Assembly: GCA_046565865.1 (NCBI GenBank)
Contig: JBKHXU010000049.1
Coordinates: forward strand, 1-24,694
Direction of reading: 5' to 3'
Length of the DNA: 24,694 bases
Source: JBKHXU01 sp046565865
GTDB taxonomy: Bacteria; Pseudomonadota; Gammaproteobacteria; Acidiferrobacterales; Sulfurifustaceae
A program made the translations under genes and the position numbers. The notes under the pieces were generated by a model. It ran no database searches, was not told where the DNA came from, and saw only the letters and a list, made by a program, of their open reading frames with translations. Shown piece after piece: positions 14,498-22,790 of this stretch; the stretch's first letter is position 1; each line of letters begins with the position of its first letter.

Positions 14498-17341
14498 TTA
14501 GTTGGCGGGCGCGCCGTCGAGCGCGGCCGCGACCAGTTCCTTGAGCTGTGCCAGATGCAGGTGGTAGTCGCCCACCGCCGGCGCCGCTAAATTCGGGCGC
14601 CCGGCATATTCCAACATAGCGCCAGACGGCAGTACGTGCCACAAGTGATGCTGGCTCGGAAACCACGCGCCCTGGTTGCGCGGTTCTTCCTGGCACCAGA
14701 CGTAGTGCTTGGCGTTCGGATATTTTTTGATCTCTGCCGCCAACAATTCCTCGGGAAAAGGATAGAGCTGCTCGATGCGGATCAGCGCGACATCGGTCCG
14801 GTTCGCCTCGCGCCGCGCTTCGAGCAGGTCGTAATACACCTTGCCGGCGCACAGGACCACGCGCGCGACGCCACTCGCGTCCAGCGGATCGATCTCGGGG
14901 ATCACCGTCTGGAACTCACCCTGCGCCAGGGTTTCGAGCGCGCTGAACGACAGCCGATGGCGCAGCAGACTCTTCGGCGTCATCACGATAAGCGGCTTGC
15001 GGCACGGCCATAGCATTTGGCGCCGCAACAGATGGAAAAATTGCGCCGGCGTCGTCGGCACGCACACAACCATGTTCTGTTGCGCACACAATTGCAGATA
15101 GCGTTCGAGGCGCGCTGACGAATGCTCCGGCCCCTGGCCTTCGTACCCATGCGGCAGGAACAGCGTGAGCCCCGACAGCCGATTCCATTTTTGCTCGCCG
15201 GCGCTGATGAATTGATCGATGACGACTTGGGCGTTGTTGGCGAAATCGCCGAACTGCGCTTCCCAGATCGTGAGCGTCTTGGGATCCGCCGTGGCGTAGC
15301 CGTACTCGAACGCGAGCACCGCCTCTTCCGACAGTAGCGAGTTGATCACGAGAAAATTGCCGACGCTGTCGCCGTCGAGATTGCGCAGCGGTACGTACGC
15401 GGTGCCGTCTTTTTGGTTGTACACGATCGCGTGCCGGTGGAAGAATGTGCCGCGCCCCGAGTCCTGACCGGACAGGCGCACGCTGTAGCCCTCGCTGAGC
15501 AGCGTGGCGTAGGCCATGGTCTCGGCGAAGCCCCAATCCATCGGCAGCGCGCCCGCCGCCATCTTGCGTCGGTTCTCGTACACCTTGGCCACGTTCGGGT
15601 GCAGCTCGAAGCCCTCGGGCAGTCGCTCCAGGCGCTCGCTCAGGCGCTGCACCCTCGCGAGCGGCACGCGCGTGTCGCACGACGGCGGGCACGCCTGTGC
15701 GAGATACGGCCCCCAATCGGCGGCGTACGGATAACGCGCCTCTTCTTTCGGAATAAAACTCGGCACCACGCACGCGCCCGCGGCCAGCGCCTGCTGATAC
15801 GCCGCAAGCCGCTGCTCCGGCGCATCCGGTTCGATAATGCCGTTATCGACCAGGCGCTTGGCGTACAGCGCGCGCGTTGTCGCAAGCTCGCGGATGCGCT
15901 GATACATGACCGGCTGGGTCACGGCCGGCTCATCCGCCTCGCTGTGGCCATGGCGGCGGTAACAGACGAGGTCGATGACCACGTCCTTGCGAAACGTCAT
16001 GCGGTAGTCGAGCGCGATCTGGGCGACGAACAGCACCGCATTCGGGTCGTCGCCGTTCACATGCAGAATCGGCGCGCCGACCATTTTGGCGACGTCGGAG
16101 GCGTACAGCGTCGAGCGCGCGTCCTGCTGCTGACTGGTGGTAAAACCGATCTGGTTGTTGACGATGATGTGCAGCGTGCCCTTGGTGGAGAAACCGCGCG
16201 ACTGCGACATGTTGAACGTCTCCATCACCACGCCCTGGCCGGCGAACGCGGCGTCGCCGTGGATCAACACCGGCAGCACGCGTCCGCCGTACTTGTCGTC
16301 CAGGCGCTGCTGGCGCGCGCGCACCGAGCCCTCGACGACCGGGCCGACGATTTCCAGATGCGATGGATTGAATGCGAGCGCCACGTGCACCGGACCGCCG
16401 GGGGTGCGAATGTCGGAGGAGAATCCCAAATGGTACTTCACGTCGCCGGTACCGTTGCCGGTGGTGCGCGCCTTGCCTTCGAATTCGAGGAACAACTCGC
16501 GCGGCGTCTTGCCCATGATGTTGACCAACACATTGAGCCGCCCACGGTGGGCCATGCCGAGCACGACCTCTTTTACGCCGTAGGTGCCGGCGCGCTGAAT
16601 CGTCTCTTCGACCAACGGGATCAGGCTGTCGGCGCCTTCGAGCGAGAATCGCTTTTGGCCGACGTACTTGGTGTGCAGATAGCGCTCGAGGCCCTCGGCG
16701 GCGGTCAGCCGCTCCAACATTCGCCGCTGCACCTCTGCCGGATAGCTCGGACTCGCGCGCACGCTTTCGAGGCTGCTTTGCAGCCAACGCTTCTCGACGG
16801 TGTCGGTGATGTGCATGTACTCGGCGCCGACCGACCCGCAATACGTCTGCTGCAAGATGCCGATGATGGCGCGCAACGACGCGCGTCGCGGGCCGGCGAG
16901 CGAGCCGGTGTCGAATTCGGTATCGAGATCGGCCTCGCTCAAGCCGTGGAACTCAAGCTCGAGATCGGGAATCTTCGGGCGCTCGGCGAGACCTAAAGGA
17001 TCCAGGCGCGCGCGTTGATGACCACGAAAGCGGTATGCGTTGATGAGCTGGAGCACGCGCACCTGCTTGCGCTCCTGCTCGCTGCTGCCACCGCTCGCGA
17101 CCCAGCGCGCGGGATCAACCGCCAGGCGCCGGAAAAATTCGCGCACCGGGGCGTGCGGCACGTCACGCGGGCCGTCGGCTTGCGCCAGGCCCGCGAAGTA
17201 CGCGCGCCAACCGGGTTCGACCGCGTTGGGATCGCGCAGGTACGTCTCGTACAACTCCTCGACGTAGCTGGCGTTGCCGCCGGCCAGCGGCGAGCTGCGC
17301 CACAGCGCGTCCAAGGTACGTTCCTTCGTGCGATCGTGCAT
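14498..17341 (-). CDS. sucA: 2-Oxoglutarate dehydrogenase E1 component
   Basis: This 947-residue thiamine-diphosphate enzyme decarboxylates 2-oxoglutarate in the TCA cycle; E. coli SucA is 933. The N-terminal helix that docks to the E2/E3 core is present (LDALWRSSPLAGGNASYVEELYETYLRDP). Conserved active-site stretches are GMAHRGRLNVLVNIMGK, HGDAAFAGQGVVMETFNMSQ and IIVNNQIGFTT, the ThDP/Mg region. The C-terminal half shows SGQDSGRGTFFHRHA and LFLPHGYEGQGPEHSSARLERYLQL. It is the first gene of sucA-sucB-lpd. No strong Shine-Dalgarno sequence precedes the ATG at 17341. The succinyl-CoA synthetase genes, often next to it in other genomes, are not in this window. Confidence 0.97.
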   Translation of the reverse strand: MHDRTKERTLDALWRSSPLAGGNASYVEELYETYLRDPNAVEPGWRAYFAGLAQADGPRDVPHAPVREFFRRLAVDPARWVASGGSSEQERKQVRVLQLINAYRFRGHQRARLDPLGLAERPKIPDLELEFHGLSEADLDTEFDTGSLAGPRRASLRAIIGILQQTYCGSVGAEYMHITDTVEKRWLQSSLESVRASPSYPAEVQRRMLERLTAAEGLERYLHTKYVGQKRFSLEGADSLIPLVEETIQRAGTYGVKEVVLGMAHRGRLNVLVNIMGKTPRELFLEFEGKARTTGNGTGDVKYHLGFSSDIRTPGGPVHVALAFNPSHLEIVGPVVEGSVRARQQRLDDKYGGRVLPVLIHGDAAFAGQGVVMETFNMSQSRGFSTKGTLHIIVNNQIGFTTSQQQDARSTLYASDVAKMVGAPILHVNGDDPNAVLFVAQIALDYRMTFRKDVVIDLVCYRRHGHSEADEPAVTQPVMYQRIRELATTRALYAKRLVDNGIIEPDAPEQRLAAYQQALAAGACVVPSFIPKEEARYPYAADWGPYLAQACPPSCDTRVPLARVQRLSERLERLPEGFELHPNVAKVYENRRKMAAGALPMDWGFAETMAYATLLSEGYSVRLSGQDSGRGTFFHRHAIVYNQKDGTAYVPLRNLDGDSVGNFLVINSLLSEEAVLAFEYGYATADPKTLTIWEAQFGDFANNAQVVIDQFISAGEQKWNRLSGLTLFLPHGYEGQGPEHSSARLERYLQLCAQQNMVVCVPTTPAQFFHLLRRQMLWPCRKPLIVMTPKSLLRHRLSFSALETLAQGEFQTVIPEIDPLDASGVARVVLCAGKVYYDLLEARREANRTDVALIRIEQLYPFPEELLAAEIKKYPNAKHYVWCQEEPRNQGAWFPSQHHLWHVLPSGAMLEYAGRPNLAAPAVGDYHLHLAQLKELVAAALDGAPAN

Positions 17342-17384
17342 GCAGTTGCCGGCGGACGAGAGACCCGATGAAAGACTTACTTAA

Positions 17385-17390
17385 AGTATA
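17385..17390 (-). promoter_or_regulatory. Probable -10 box of the sucA operon
   Basis: TATACT on the minus strand lies in an AT-rich patch of an otherwise GC-rich gap, giving a start near 17378 and a leader of about 36 nt. A -35 at 17 bp spacing would be TGTAAG, a poor match that overlaps the adjacent palindrome. This suggests an activator- or repressor-controlled promoter. Confidence 0.5.
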
Positions 17391-17409
17391 TCGTCTGCCG
17401 CACGCACCT

Positions 17410-17426
17410 TACATTGAACCAATGTA
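17410..17426. promoter_or_regulatory. Operator-like palindrome upstream of sucA
   Basis: TACATTG-AAC-CAATGTA is a perfect dyad with 7-bp arms and a 3-bp centre. It covers the -35 region of the predicted sucA promoter, a usual place for a dimeric regulator to bind. The protein that binds it cannot be named from sequence. Confidence 0.55.
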
Positions 17427-17541
17427 GGGGTAAGTGACTGCGTAAGCACTCATTCCGAGCGAAGCAAGAGGCGGTAGCCGCAACGAACACCTCGCTGTCG
17501 TTTCGAGCGCAGCGAAAACTCTTGCCGCGTTTGGCGCCGCC
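17427..17541. repeat. Degenerate intergenic repeats between dsbA and sucA
   Basis: Two imperfect direct copies of a short motif occur about 50 bp apart: TTCCGAGCGAAGCAAGAGG near 17453 and TTTCGAGCGCAGCGAAAAC near 17501. A related string (TCCCGCGCGAAGCGAGG on the minus strand) forms the end of dsbA. No gene or terminator with a T-run is seen here. Confidence 0.4.
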
Positions 17542-18198
17542 TCACTTGGGCGAGGCCCCTCGCTTCGCGCGGGACGATCGCTCCGCGGTCGCCTTTTGCA
17601 CCAAAAACTCGACCACCTTGATCACCGCCGCCTCGCCGCCCGCCATCGCCGGGCTCGTCAGGTATTTGCCGTCGACCACCAACATCGGTACCGAATGGAT
17701 GGTGTACGCCTCGTTCAAGCGCTTCGCCTTTTCGACGTTGAGCTTGGTGCTAAAGGAGTTAAACGCGGCGTTGAACTTGCCGGTGTCGACGCCCTGCGCG
17801 GCAACGAACTTGAGCACACCGTTCTCGTTGTCGAGGCGCTGGCCACCCTTGTGAATCGCCTCGAAGATGGGGCCGTGCAACTTCGGCACCAGCCCCAGCG
17901 ATTCGATGGCGTAGTAGAGTTGGGCATGCACCAGCCAGTGCGGGGCGGTGCCGGGGGTGCGCACGAACGCGACGTTTTTCGGTTTGCGCGCGAGCCACTG
18001 CTCCAGCGTCGGCTCCAGTCGATAACAGTGTCCACAGCCGTACCAGAAGAATTCGCGCACCTCGATCTGGTTGCCGCTCTCGACCGGTTGCGGAAACAAG
18101 AACTCGGTGTAGTGACGTCCCTCCTCGAAGCCCGCGGCAAGCGACCCCAGCGGCGACAGCAATGAGGTAAGGGTGAGCAGACGCAGCAGTTTTAACAT
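17542..18198 (-). CDS. dsbA: Periplasmic thiol:disulfide interchange protein, DsbA family
   Basis: The 218-residue product has a signal peptide (about 1-22, MLKLLRLLTLTSLL...LAAG) and a thioredoxin-fold domain. The active site FFWYGCGHCY has Cys55 and Cys58, and the cis-proline loop is HSVPMLVVDGKYL. DsbA introduces disulfides into exported proteins and is recycled by DsbB. AAGGAG seven bases before the ATG at 18198 fixes the start; a GTG eight codons upstream is less likely. The motif is CGHC rather than E. coli CPHC, which would be expected to shift redox potential. The last residues (RSSRAKRGASPK) are outside the fold and appear to be encoded by repeat-derived DNA. It follows mpl after 31 bp and may share its transcript. 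Confidence 0.92.
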   Translation of the reverse strand: MLKLLRLLTLTSLLSPLGSLAAGFEEGRHYTEFLFPQPVESGNQIEVREFFWYGCGHCYRLEPTLEQWLARKPKNVAFVRTPGTAPHWLVHAQLYYAIESLGLVPKLHGPIFEAIHKGGQRLDNENGVLKFVAAQGVDTGKFNAAFNSFSTKLNVEKAKRLNEAYTIHSVPMLVVDGKYLTSPAMAGGEAAVIKVVEFLVQKATAERSSRAKRGASPK

Positions 18199-18229
18199 GC
18201 CAACTCCTTGTATCGAGACCACGACAATT

Positions 18230-19594
18230 TCAACGCGCTGTTCCCGCCCGCAGCCGTTCGAGCAGGCGCGTGTGTATGTTATCGAAACCGCCGTTGCTCA
18301 TGATGATCACGTGATCGGCGGGTCTAAGCTCGCGCTCCAGCGTCGCCAGGATTTGGTCGGTCGAGGCGCACACCTGCGCGCGTCCGGCCAGGGCCTGCGC
18401 CACCTTGTCGACGTCCCACTTCACGTCACCCGGACGCAGCATCAACACCCGATCGGCGGCGGCGAGCGACGGGCCGAGCGTATCCTGATGCACGCCAAGG
18501 CGCATCGTATTCGAGCGCGGCTCGAGCACGGCGATAATGCGCTCGCGCCCGACGCGAGCGCGCAACCCCTCCAGCGTGAGCCGGATCGCGGTCGGGTGGT
18601 GCGCGAAATCGTCGTACACCGTGACGTCGCGCACGCGCCCGCGCACTTCGAGTCGGCGCTTGGCATTGCGAAAACCCGCGAGCGCCTCAATCGCCATCGC
18701 CGGCGCCACCCCGGCATGACGCGCGGCGACGAGAGCAGCGAGCGCGTTGTCGCGGTTGTGCGGACCGATCAGGTCCCACTGCACCGTCCCCTGCACCGCG
18801 CCCGCGTGCAGCACCTCAAAACGACTGTGATCGGGCGCAATCGAGCGCGCGCTCCAAGCACCGCCCGCACCGAAACGTTCGACCGGCGTCCAGCAGCCTT
18901 GTTGCAATACGCGCGTGAGATTGGGGTCGGCGCCGTTCACCACCAACAGCCCCGAGCGCGGCACCGTGCGCACCAGATGGTGAAACTGCTGCTCGATCGC
19001 GGCCAGATTCGGAAAGATGTCCGCGTGGTCGTATTCGAGATTGTTCAGCACCGCCGTGCGCGGGCGGTAGTGCACGAACTTCGAGCGCTTGTCGAAAAAC
19101 GCGGTGTCGTACTCATCCGCCTCGATGACGAAGAACGGCGGCTTGCCGAGGCGCGCCGAGACGCCGAAGTTCGCTGGAATGCCGCCGATGAGGAATCCGG
19201 GCGCGAGGCCCGCGTACTCCAGGATCCACGCGAGCAGGCTTGCGGTCGTGGTCTTACCGTGGGTGCCGGCGACCGCAAGCACCCAGCGATCGGCGAGCAC
19301 ATGCTCCGCCACCCACTGCGCGCCCGAGGTGTAGCGCAAGCCGCGGTCGAGTATCGCCTCCACCGCCGGATTGCCGCGCGAGAGGGCATTGCCGATGACG
19401 ACGCAGTCGGGCGCGGGATCGAGGTGCTCGGCGCGGTAACCGTCCTTGACGATCACGCCCTGCTCTTCGAGCTGCGTGCTCATCGGCGGATAGAGCGCGG
19501 TATCGGAGCCCGCCACCTCGTGTCCCAGTTCGCGCGCGAGCAGTGCCACGCCCGCCATGAACGTCCCGCCGATGCCGAGGATGTGCAGCCGCAT
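18230..19594 (-). CDS. mpl: UDP-N-acetylmuramate:L-Ala-gamma-D-Glu-meso-DAP ligase
   Basis: Mpl re-attaches tripeptide recovered from old peptidoglycan to UDP-MurNAc in the cytoplasm. The 454-residue protein begins MRLHILGIGGTFMAGVALLA (nucleotide-binding, in place of the MurC GxGGxGM form) and includes the ATP loop AVAGTHGKTTTASLL (GTHGKTT at 110-116). It also has IEADEYDTAFFDKRSKFVHY, the Mpl-specific DEYD region, and VYDDFAHHPTAI in the C-terminal domain. The length is normal. The frame remains open upstream to 19801, but the family start is the ATG at 19594. That ATG overlaps the TGA of the upstream membrane protein gene as TGATG, indicating coupling. Confidence 0.95.
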   Translation of the reverse strand: MRLHILGIGGTFMAGVALLARELGHEVAGSDTALYPPMSTQLEEQGVIVKDGYRAEHLDPAPDCVVIGNALSRGNPAVEAILDRGLRYTSGAQWVAEHVLADRWVLAVAGTHGKTTTASLLAWILEYAGLAPGFLIGGIPANFGVSARLGKPPFFVIEADEYDTAFFDKRSKFVHYRPRTAVLNNLEYDHADIFPNLAAIEQQFHHLVRTVPRSGLLVVNGADPNLTRVLQQGCWTPVERFGAGGAWSARSIAPDHSRFEVLHAGAVQGTVQWDLIGPHNRDNALAALVAARHAGVAPAMAIEALAGFRNAKRRLEVRGRVRDVTVYDDFAHHPTAIRLTLEGLRARVGRERIIAVLEPRSNTMRLGVHQDTLGPSLAAADRVLMLRPGDVKWDVDKVAQALAGRAQVCASTDQILATLERELRPADHVIIMSNGGFDNIHTRLLERLRAGTAR

Positions 19595-20088
19595 CAGGGC
19601 GCCTCTACGGGCGGCGGCAGCACGATGCCGGCGACACCGAGCGACAGGATGATGTACACCAGACTCGCGCCGAGCGCCGCGGCGTACGAAATCGACAGCG
19701 CCTCGCGCAAGATGTGCGCGTACACCGCCAGGAACCAACCCAGGAACGGCAGGCCGAGCACGAGCGGCGAATCGAACAAGAGCGCGCTCGAAAGCAGCCA
19801 ATGCAGCAGCGACAGCAGCGCCCCCGTACCCGCGAGCGCGGCGATGGTTTGCAACGCGCGCGCGCCGAAGCCGCGCAGCAACAGTGCCGTATGCGCCAAC
19901 GCCACGAGCAATACGGTATCAAGCGCCGCCGCAAACAGCGCCGGCGCGAGCGCCATCGTGTCGAGCAGCGCCAGCACGTCGGCGATCACGTGCGCCGCGA
20001 GCGCGATAGCGAGCACGCGCGCGTCGGCAGGTAAATCTTGTGGGTTGGCGCGCAGCACCAGCAGGCGCGCGAATAGCGAAAAAGACAT
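19594..20088 (-). CDS. Small integral membrane protein of unknown function
   Basis: The 164-residue product begins MSFSLFARLLVLRANPQDLP and has four or five hydrophobic helices (about 24-45, 48-70, 79-98, 108-125 and 133-156) separated by short loops. It ends in a short proline-rich tail (LPPPVEAP). I recognise no catalytic motif. It most resembles the Yip1-type or DUF family of small multi-pass proteins in general character only. The ATG at 20088 fits the hydrophobic profile better than the upstream in-frame start. Its stop overlaps the mpl start, so it is made with a peptidoglycan-recycling enzyme. That association, rather than its sequence, is the only hint of function. Confidence 0.75.
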   Translation of the reverse strand: MSFSLFARLLVLRANPQDLPADARVLAIALAAHVIADVLALLDTMALAPALFAAALDTVLLVALAHTALLLRGFGARALQTIAALAGTGALLSLLHWLLSSALLFDSPLVLGLPFLGWFLAVYAHILREALSISYAAALGASLVYIILSLGVAGIVLPPPVEAP

Positions 20089-20135
20089 GGGCGCGATTGT
20101 ATCAGTCGAGCGCGGCAATACGCGGCCGCGTGGCG

Positions 20136-20525
20136 CTATGGCATCGCCGACCAAGTGGCCACATGCAAATCGCCGGTGTCGTCGCGGGTCAGCTGCACCC
20201 GGAACCGCAGCGGCGAGATGGCGCCGTCGGCGCGCTCGGGCAGGATCGCCACCACGGCGCTCGCCTGCCCGGGCACGTCGGCGCTGGCCTCCACCCGATA
20301 CTGCAGCCCCACGCCCTGGCGCGCGAGCGCACGCGCATAGTCCAAGGCCACGCGACCGGCGAGGTCACCGCCGAGCGCGGCCGCCGGGGTATCGGCCGCG
20401 ACTTGGCTCTCGATAAAATGGCGCGCACGATTCGCCGGCGACGGCGACCACCAACCGCAACCGACGGCCATGCATCCCAACAAGACAATCACAGACAGGC
20501 GCGCTGCCAGCATGCGTTTAAGCAT
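20136..20525 (-). CDS. Predicted lipoprotein of unknown function
   Basis: The 129-residue product opens MLKRMLAARLSVIVLLGCMA followed by VGCGWW, a lipoprotein signal with two possible lipidation cysteines (LLGC or AVGC). The mature part is a small alpha/beta domain with a helical start (SPANRARHFIESQVAAD) and several probable beta strands ending HVATWSAMP. I do not recognise the family. The start at 20525 gives a proper signal peptide; an ATG four codons later is also possible, and neither has a Shine-Dalgarno sequence. It lies 47 bp before the membrane protein gene on the same strand and 30 bp from the divergent rnd, so its promoter must overlap the start of rnd or its leader. Confidence 0.72.
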   Translation of the reverse strand: MLKRMLAARLSVIVLLGCMAVGCGWWSPSPANRARHFIESQVAADTPAAALGGDLAGRVALDYARALARQGVGLQYRVEASADVPGQASAVVAILPERADGAISPLRFRVQLTRDDTGDLHVATWSAMP

Positions 20526-20555
20526 AGTTGGACAACGGCGCACCCGGGCGCACCG

Positions 20556-21644
20556 ATGACGCAGCTCATCACCGACGCACGGACGCTTGACGCGTTGCTC
20601 GCCAGACTGGCCGGCGCGCGACACGTGGCGCTCGACACCGAGTTCACCCGCACGCGTACCTATTACGCGCGCCTGGCGCTGGTGCAACTGCGCGTGGGCG
20701 AAGAAATCGCCTGTATCGATCCGCTCGCGTTCGACATCGCACCGCTGCTCGATTTTTTATACCGCCCCGACGTGCTCAAGATCGTCCACGCCGGGCGCCA
20801 GGACCTCGAGGTGTTCTACGATCTGCGTGGCGACGTGCCGCGGCCGGTGTTCGACACCCAGATCGCGGCCGCGTTCGCCGGCTTCAACGATCAGGTCGGA
20901 TATGGCGCACTGGTTGAAGCGCTCGCGGGAGTAAAGCTACCCAAGCTGTACACGCGCACCGACTGGGAGGCGCGACCGCTGAGTGAAGAACAACTGCGCT
21001 ACGCCGAGGACGATGTGCGCTATCTGCCCGCATTGCACGATACGCTGAGCGCCAAGCTCGCCGCCGCCGGACGTGCCGCCTGGGCCGAGCAGGAGTTCGC
21101 GGCGCTCACCGACACCAAGCTCTATGCCAATGCCCCGGCCGACGCCTACCGCCGCGTGAAGCAAGGATCGGTGTTGGCGCCGGCGGCGCAAGCGGTGCTG
21201 CAACATCTGGCCGAGTGGCGCGAGCACGCAGCGCAGCAGCAGGACCTGCCGCGCGCCTGGGTGGCGCCGGATACGGCGCTGATCGAGCTGGCGCGGACGC
21301 AGCCGGCGACGCGCGCGGCGCTGGAACAATCGCAACTGCTGCCCCCGGGCGCGCTGCGGCGCTGGGGTGCGGACGTGCTGCGTGCCATCGAGCGCGGACG
21401 CGCCGCGCCGGCGGCGCCGCTGTGGCCGGAGGCGCGGGCGCTCGACGCCGCCGAACAATCGTTGGTCGATCGCATGCTGCAACGGGTGCGGGCGGTCGCC
21501 GAGACGATGCAGCTGGCGCCGGCGGTACTCGCCTCGCGGCGCACGGTGGTGGAACTGGTACGCGCCGGCAGCGGGCCGCTGACGCGCGGCTGGCGCTACG
21601 AGTTACTCGGGCGCGAGCTCGCCGCCTTGCGCGACGGCGCGTGA
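20556..21644 (+). CDS. rnd: Ribonuclease D
   Basis: RNase D is a 3'-5' exonuclease that trims tRNA and other stable-RNA precursors. The 362-residue protein (E. coli about 375) has the DEDDy exonuclease domain: VALDTEF (Asp27, Glu29), KIVHAGRQDLEVFYD (Asp83) and YAEDDVRYLPAL (Tyr149, Asp153). An HRDC domain follows (about 205-285, VLQHLAEWREHAAQQQDLPR, ALIELARTQP), then a second helical segment. The start at 20556 matches the family N-terminus MTQLITDARTLDALL, and no clear Shine-Dalgarno sequence precedes it. It converges on mltA with 7 bp between stops. The assignment is secure. Confidence 0.94.
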   Translation: MTQLITDARTLDALLARLAGARHVALDTEFTRTRTYYARLALVQLRVGEEIACIDPLAFDIAPLLDFLYRPDVLKIVHAGRQDLEVFYDLRGDVPRPVFDTQIAAAFAGFNDQVGYGALVEALAGVKLPKLYTRTDWEARPLSEEQLRYAEDDVRYLPALHDTLSAKLAAAGRAAWAEQEFAALTDTKLYANAPADAYRRVKQGSVLAPAAQAVLQHLAEWREHAAQQQDLPRAWVAPDTALIELARTQPATRAALEQSQLLPPGALRRWGADVLRAIERGRAAPAAPLWPEARALDAAEQSLVDRMLQRVRAVAETMQLAPAVLASRRTVVELVRAGSGPLTRGWRYELLGRELAALRDGA

Positions 21645-21651
21645 GCCGCGC

Positions 21652-22758
21652 TCACCGCGGCGCCGGCAGCAGCGCGTAGATACGACCCGGCTGTTTCATC
21701 CGGCCCGCACGGTCCTCGGCCTCGCGCCCGTATCCGAAAAAGACGTCCGCGCGCACCGGGCCCTTGATCGCGCCGCCGGTGTCGAGCGCGAACAGCAGAC
21801 GGCGGTAGGGCGCGCCGTCGATTGGCAACGTGGTATCGACCCAGATCGGGGAACCGAGCGGTATGTGCTTGGGATCGACCGCGGCCGCGCGCTCGGGCAA
21901 CAGCGGCACCTCGAGCGCGCCGAGCGGCCCCGGCAGCGTCGCGTCGCGCGGCGCAAAAAAGATGTAGCTCGGATTACTCTGCAACACGCTCGCCGCCTGA
22001 TCGGGATTTGCCGCGAGCCAGGCGCGGATCGCCGGCATGTCCACCGCCTCGGGCTTGAGCGCGCCGCGCTCGACCAGGGTTCGGCCGATGGCCACGTACG
22101 GATGGCCGTTCTGATCGACGTAACCCACACGCAGCGTCGTCCCGTCCGCAAACCGCACCCGCCCCGATCCCTGAATATGCAAAAAGAACAACGCGACCGG
22201 ATCATCGACCCACGCCAGCACCGGGGCCGATAACGGCTGCGATTGTGAATCGATCTCGGCCCGACTGGGATACGGCAGCACGCGCTTGCCGACCAACCGC
22301 CCGCGCAGACGCCGGCCGTCCAACTCGGGATAGAGCGCGCCCAGCTCGACCGTGACCAAGTCCTCCGGCGCGCCATAGAGCGGATAGCGAAAGCGCTCGT
22401 CCCTTTTCCGCCGGCCGTCGAGCAGCGGTTCGTAGTAACCGGTGACGAGGCCGGTATCGCCGTCGGCGGTGCGCACGACGTGCGGCGCGAACCGCGTCTC
22501 GAAAAATGCGCGCGCAATGTCGTCGTTCGGATCGGGAAAGAGCGCGGCGTCATCGCAGATGCGGCGCCAGTGTGGCTCGCGCGGCGCGAGGCGCGCGCAC
22601 GTCAACATCAGCTGCGGCCAGGCCGCGGCCGCGCTCGCGTCGTGCCAGCCCGGCAACTCGGCCCATGGGATCGCTTCGCCGACGCCGGGACCGCGGGTGA
22701 CGCAGCCGGCGAGCGCGAGCAATCCCGCCATCAGCGATACCCAGCGATACCGAGTCAT
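21652..22758 (-). CDS. mltA: Membrane-bound lytic murein transglycosylase A
   Basis: MltA cleaves peptidoglycan glycan strands to 1,6-anhydro products at the outer membrane. The 368-residue lipoprotein has the signal MTRYRWVSLMAGLLALAGC with lipidated Cys19. The MltA barrel domain includes LVTGYYEPLLDGRR, VALFFLHIQGSGRVRF and DGTTLRVGYVDQNGHPY. The C-terminal 3D domain has LFALDTGGAIKGPVRADVFF, with the presumed catalytic Asp338 aligned to the E. coli catalytic Asp. The frame is open far upstream, but that part is out of frame with topA and lacks family similarity, so the start is at 22758. It follows topA by 32 bp and may be cotranscribed. Its product feeds the recycling pathway that uses Mpl. 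Confidence 0.94.
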   Translation of the reverse strand: MTRYRWVSLMAGLLALAGCVTRGPGVGEAIPWAELPGWHDASAAAAWPQLMLTCARLAPREPHWRRICDDAALFPDPNDDIARAFFETRFAPHVVRTADGDTGLVTGYYEPLLDGRRKRDERFRYPLYGAPEDLVTVELGALYPELDGRRLRGRLVGKRVLPYPSRAEIDSQSQPLSAPVLAWVDDPVALFFLHIQGSGRVRFADGTTLRVGYVDQNGHPYVAIGRTLVERGALKPEAVDMPAIRAWLAANPDQAASVLQSNPSYIFFAPRDATLPGPLGALEVPLLPERAAAVDPKHIPLGSPIWVDTTLPIDGAPYRRLLFALDTGGAIKGPVRADVFFGYGREAEDRAGRMKQPGRIYALLPAPR

Positions 22759-22790
22759 ACGGTGACTGGCGCTACCCAACCGCCGCGCGC

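Noticed and set aside
15413..16996. 527-codon open frame opposite sucA
   Set aside because: Composition artefact of GC-rich antisense DNA. It has no ribosome-binding site or recognisable domain, and sucA on the other strand is unambiguous.
17550..17563. GCGAGG...CCTCGC hairpin as the dsbA terminator
   Set aside because: It lies inside the coding end of dsbA, has a short stem and no T-run.
18173..20416. 747-codon open frame on the plus strand across mpl and its neighbours
   Set aside because: It spans several genes on the other strand, including their intergenic gaps, and encodes a low-complexity Arg-rich product.
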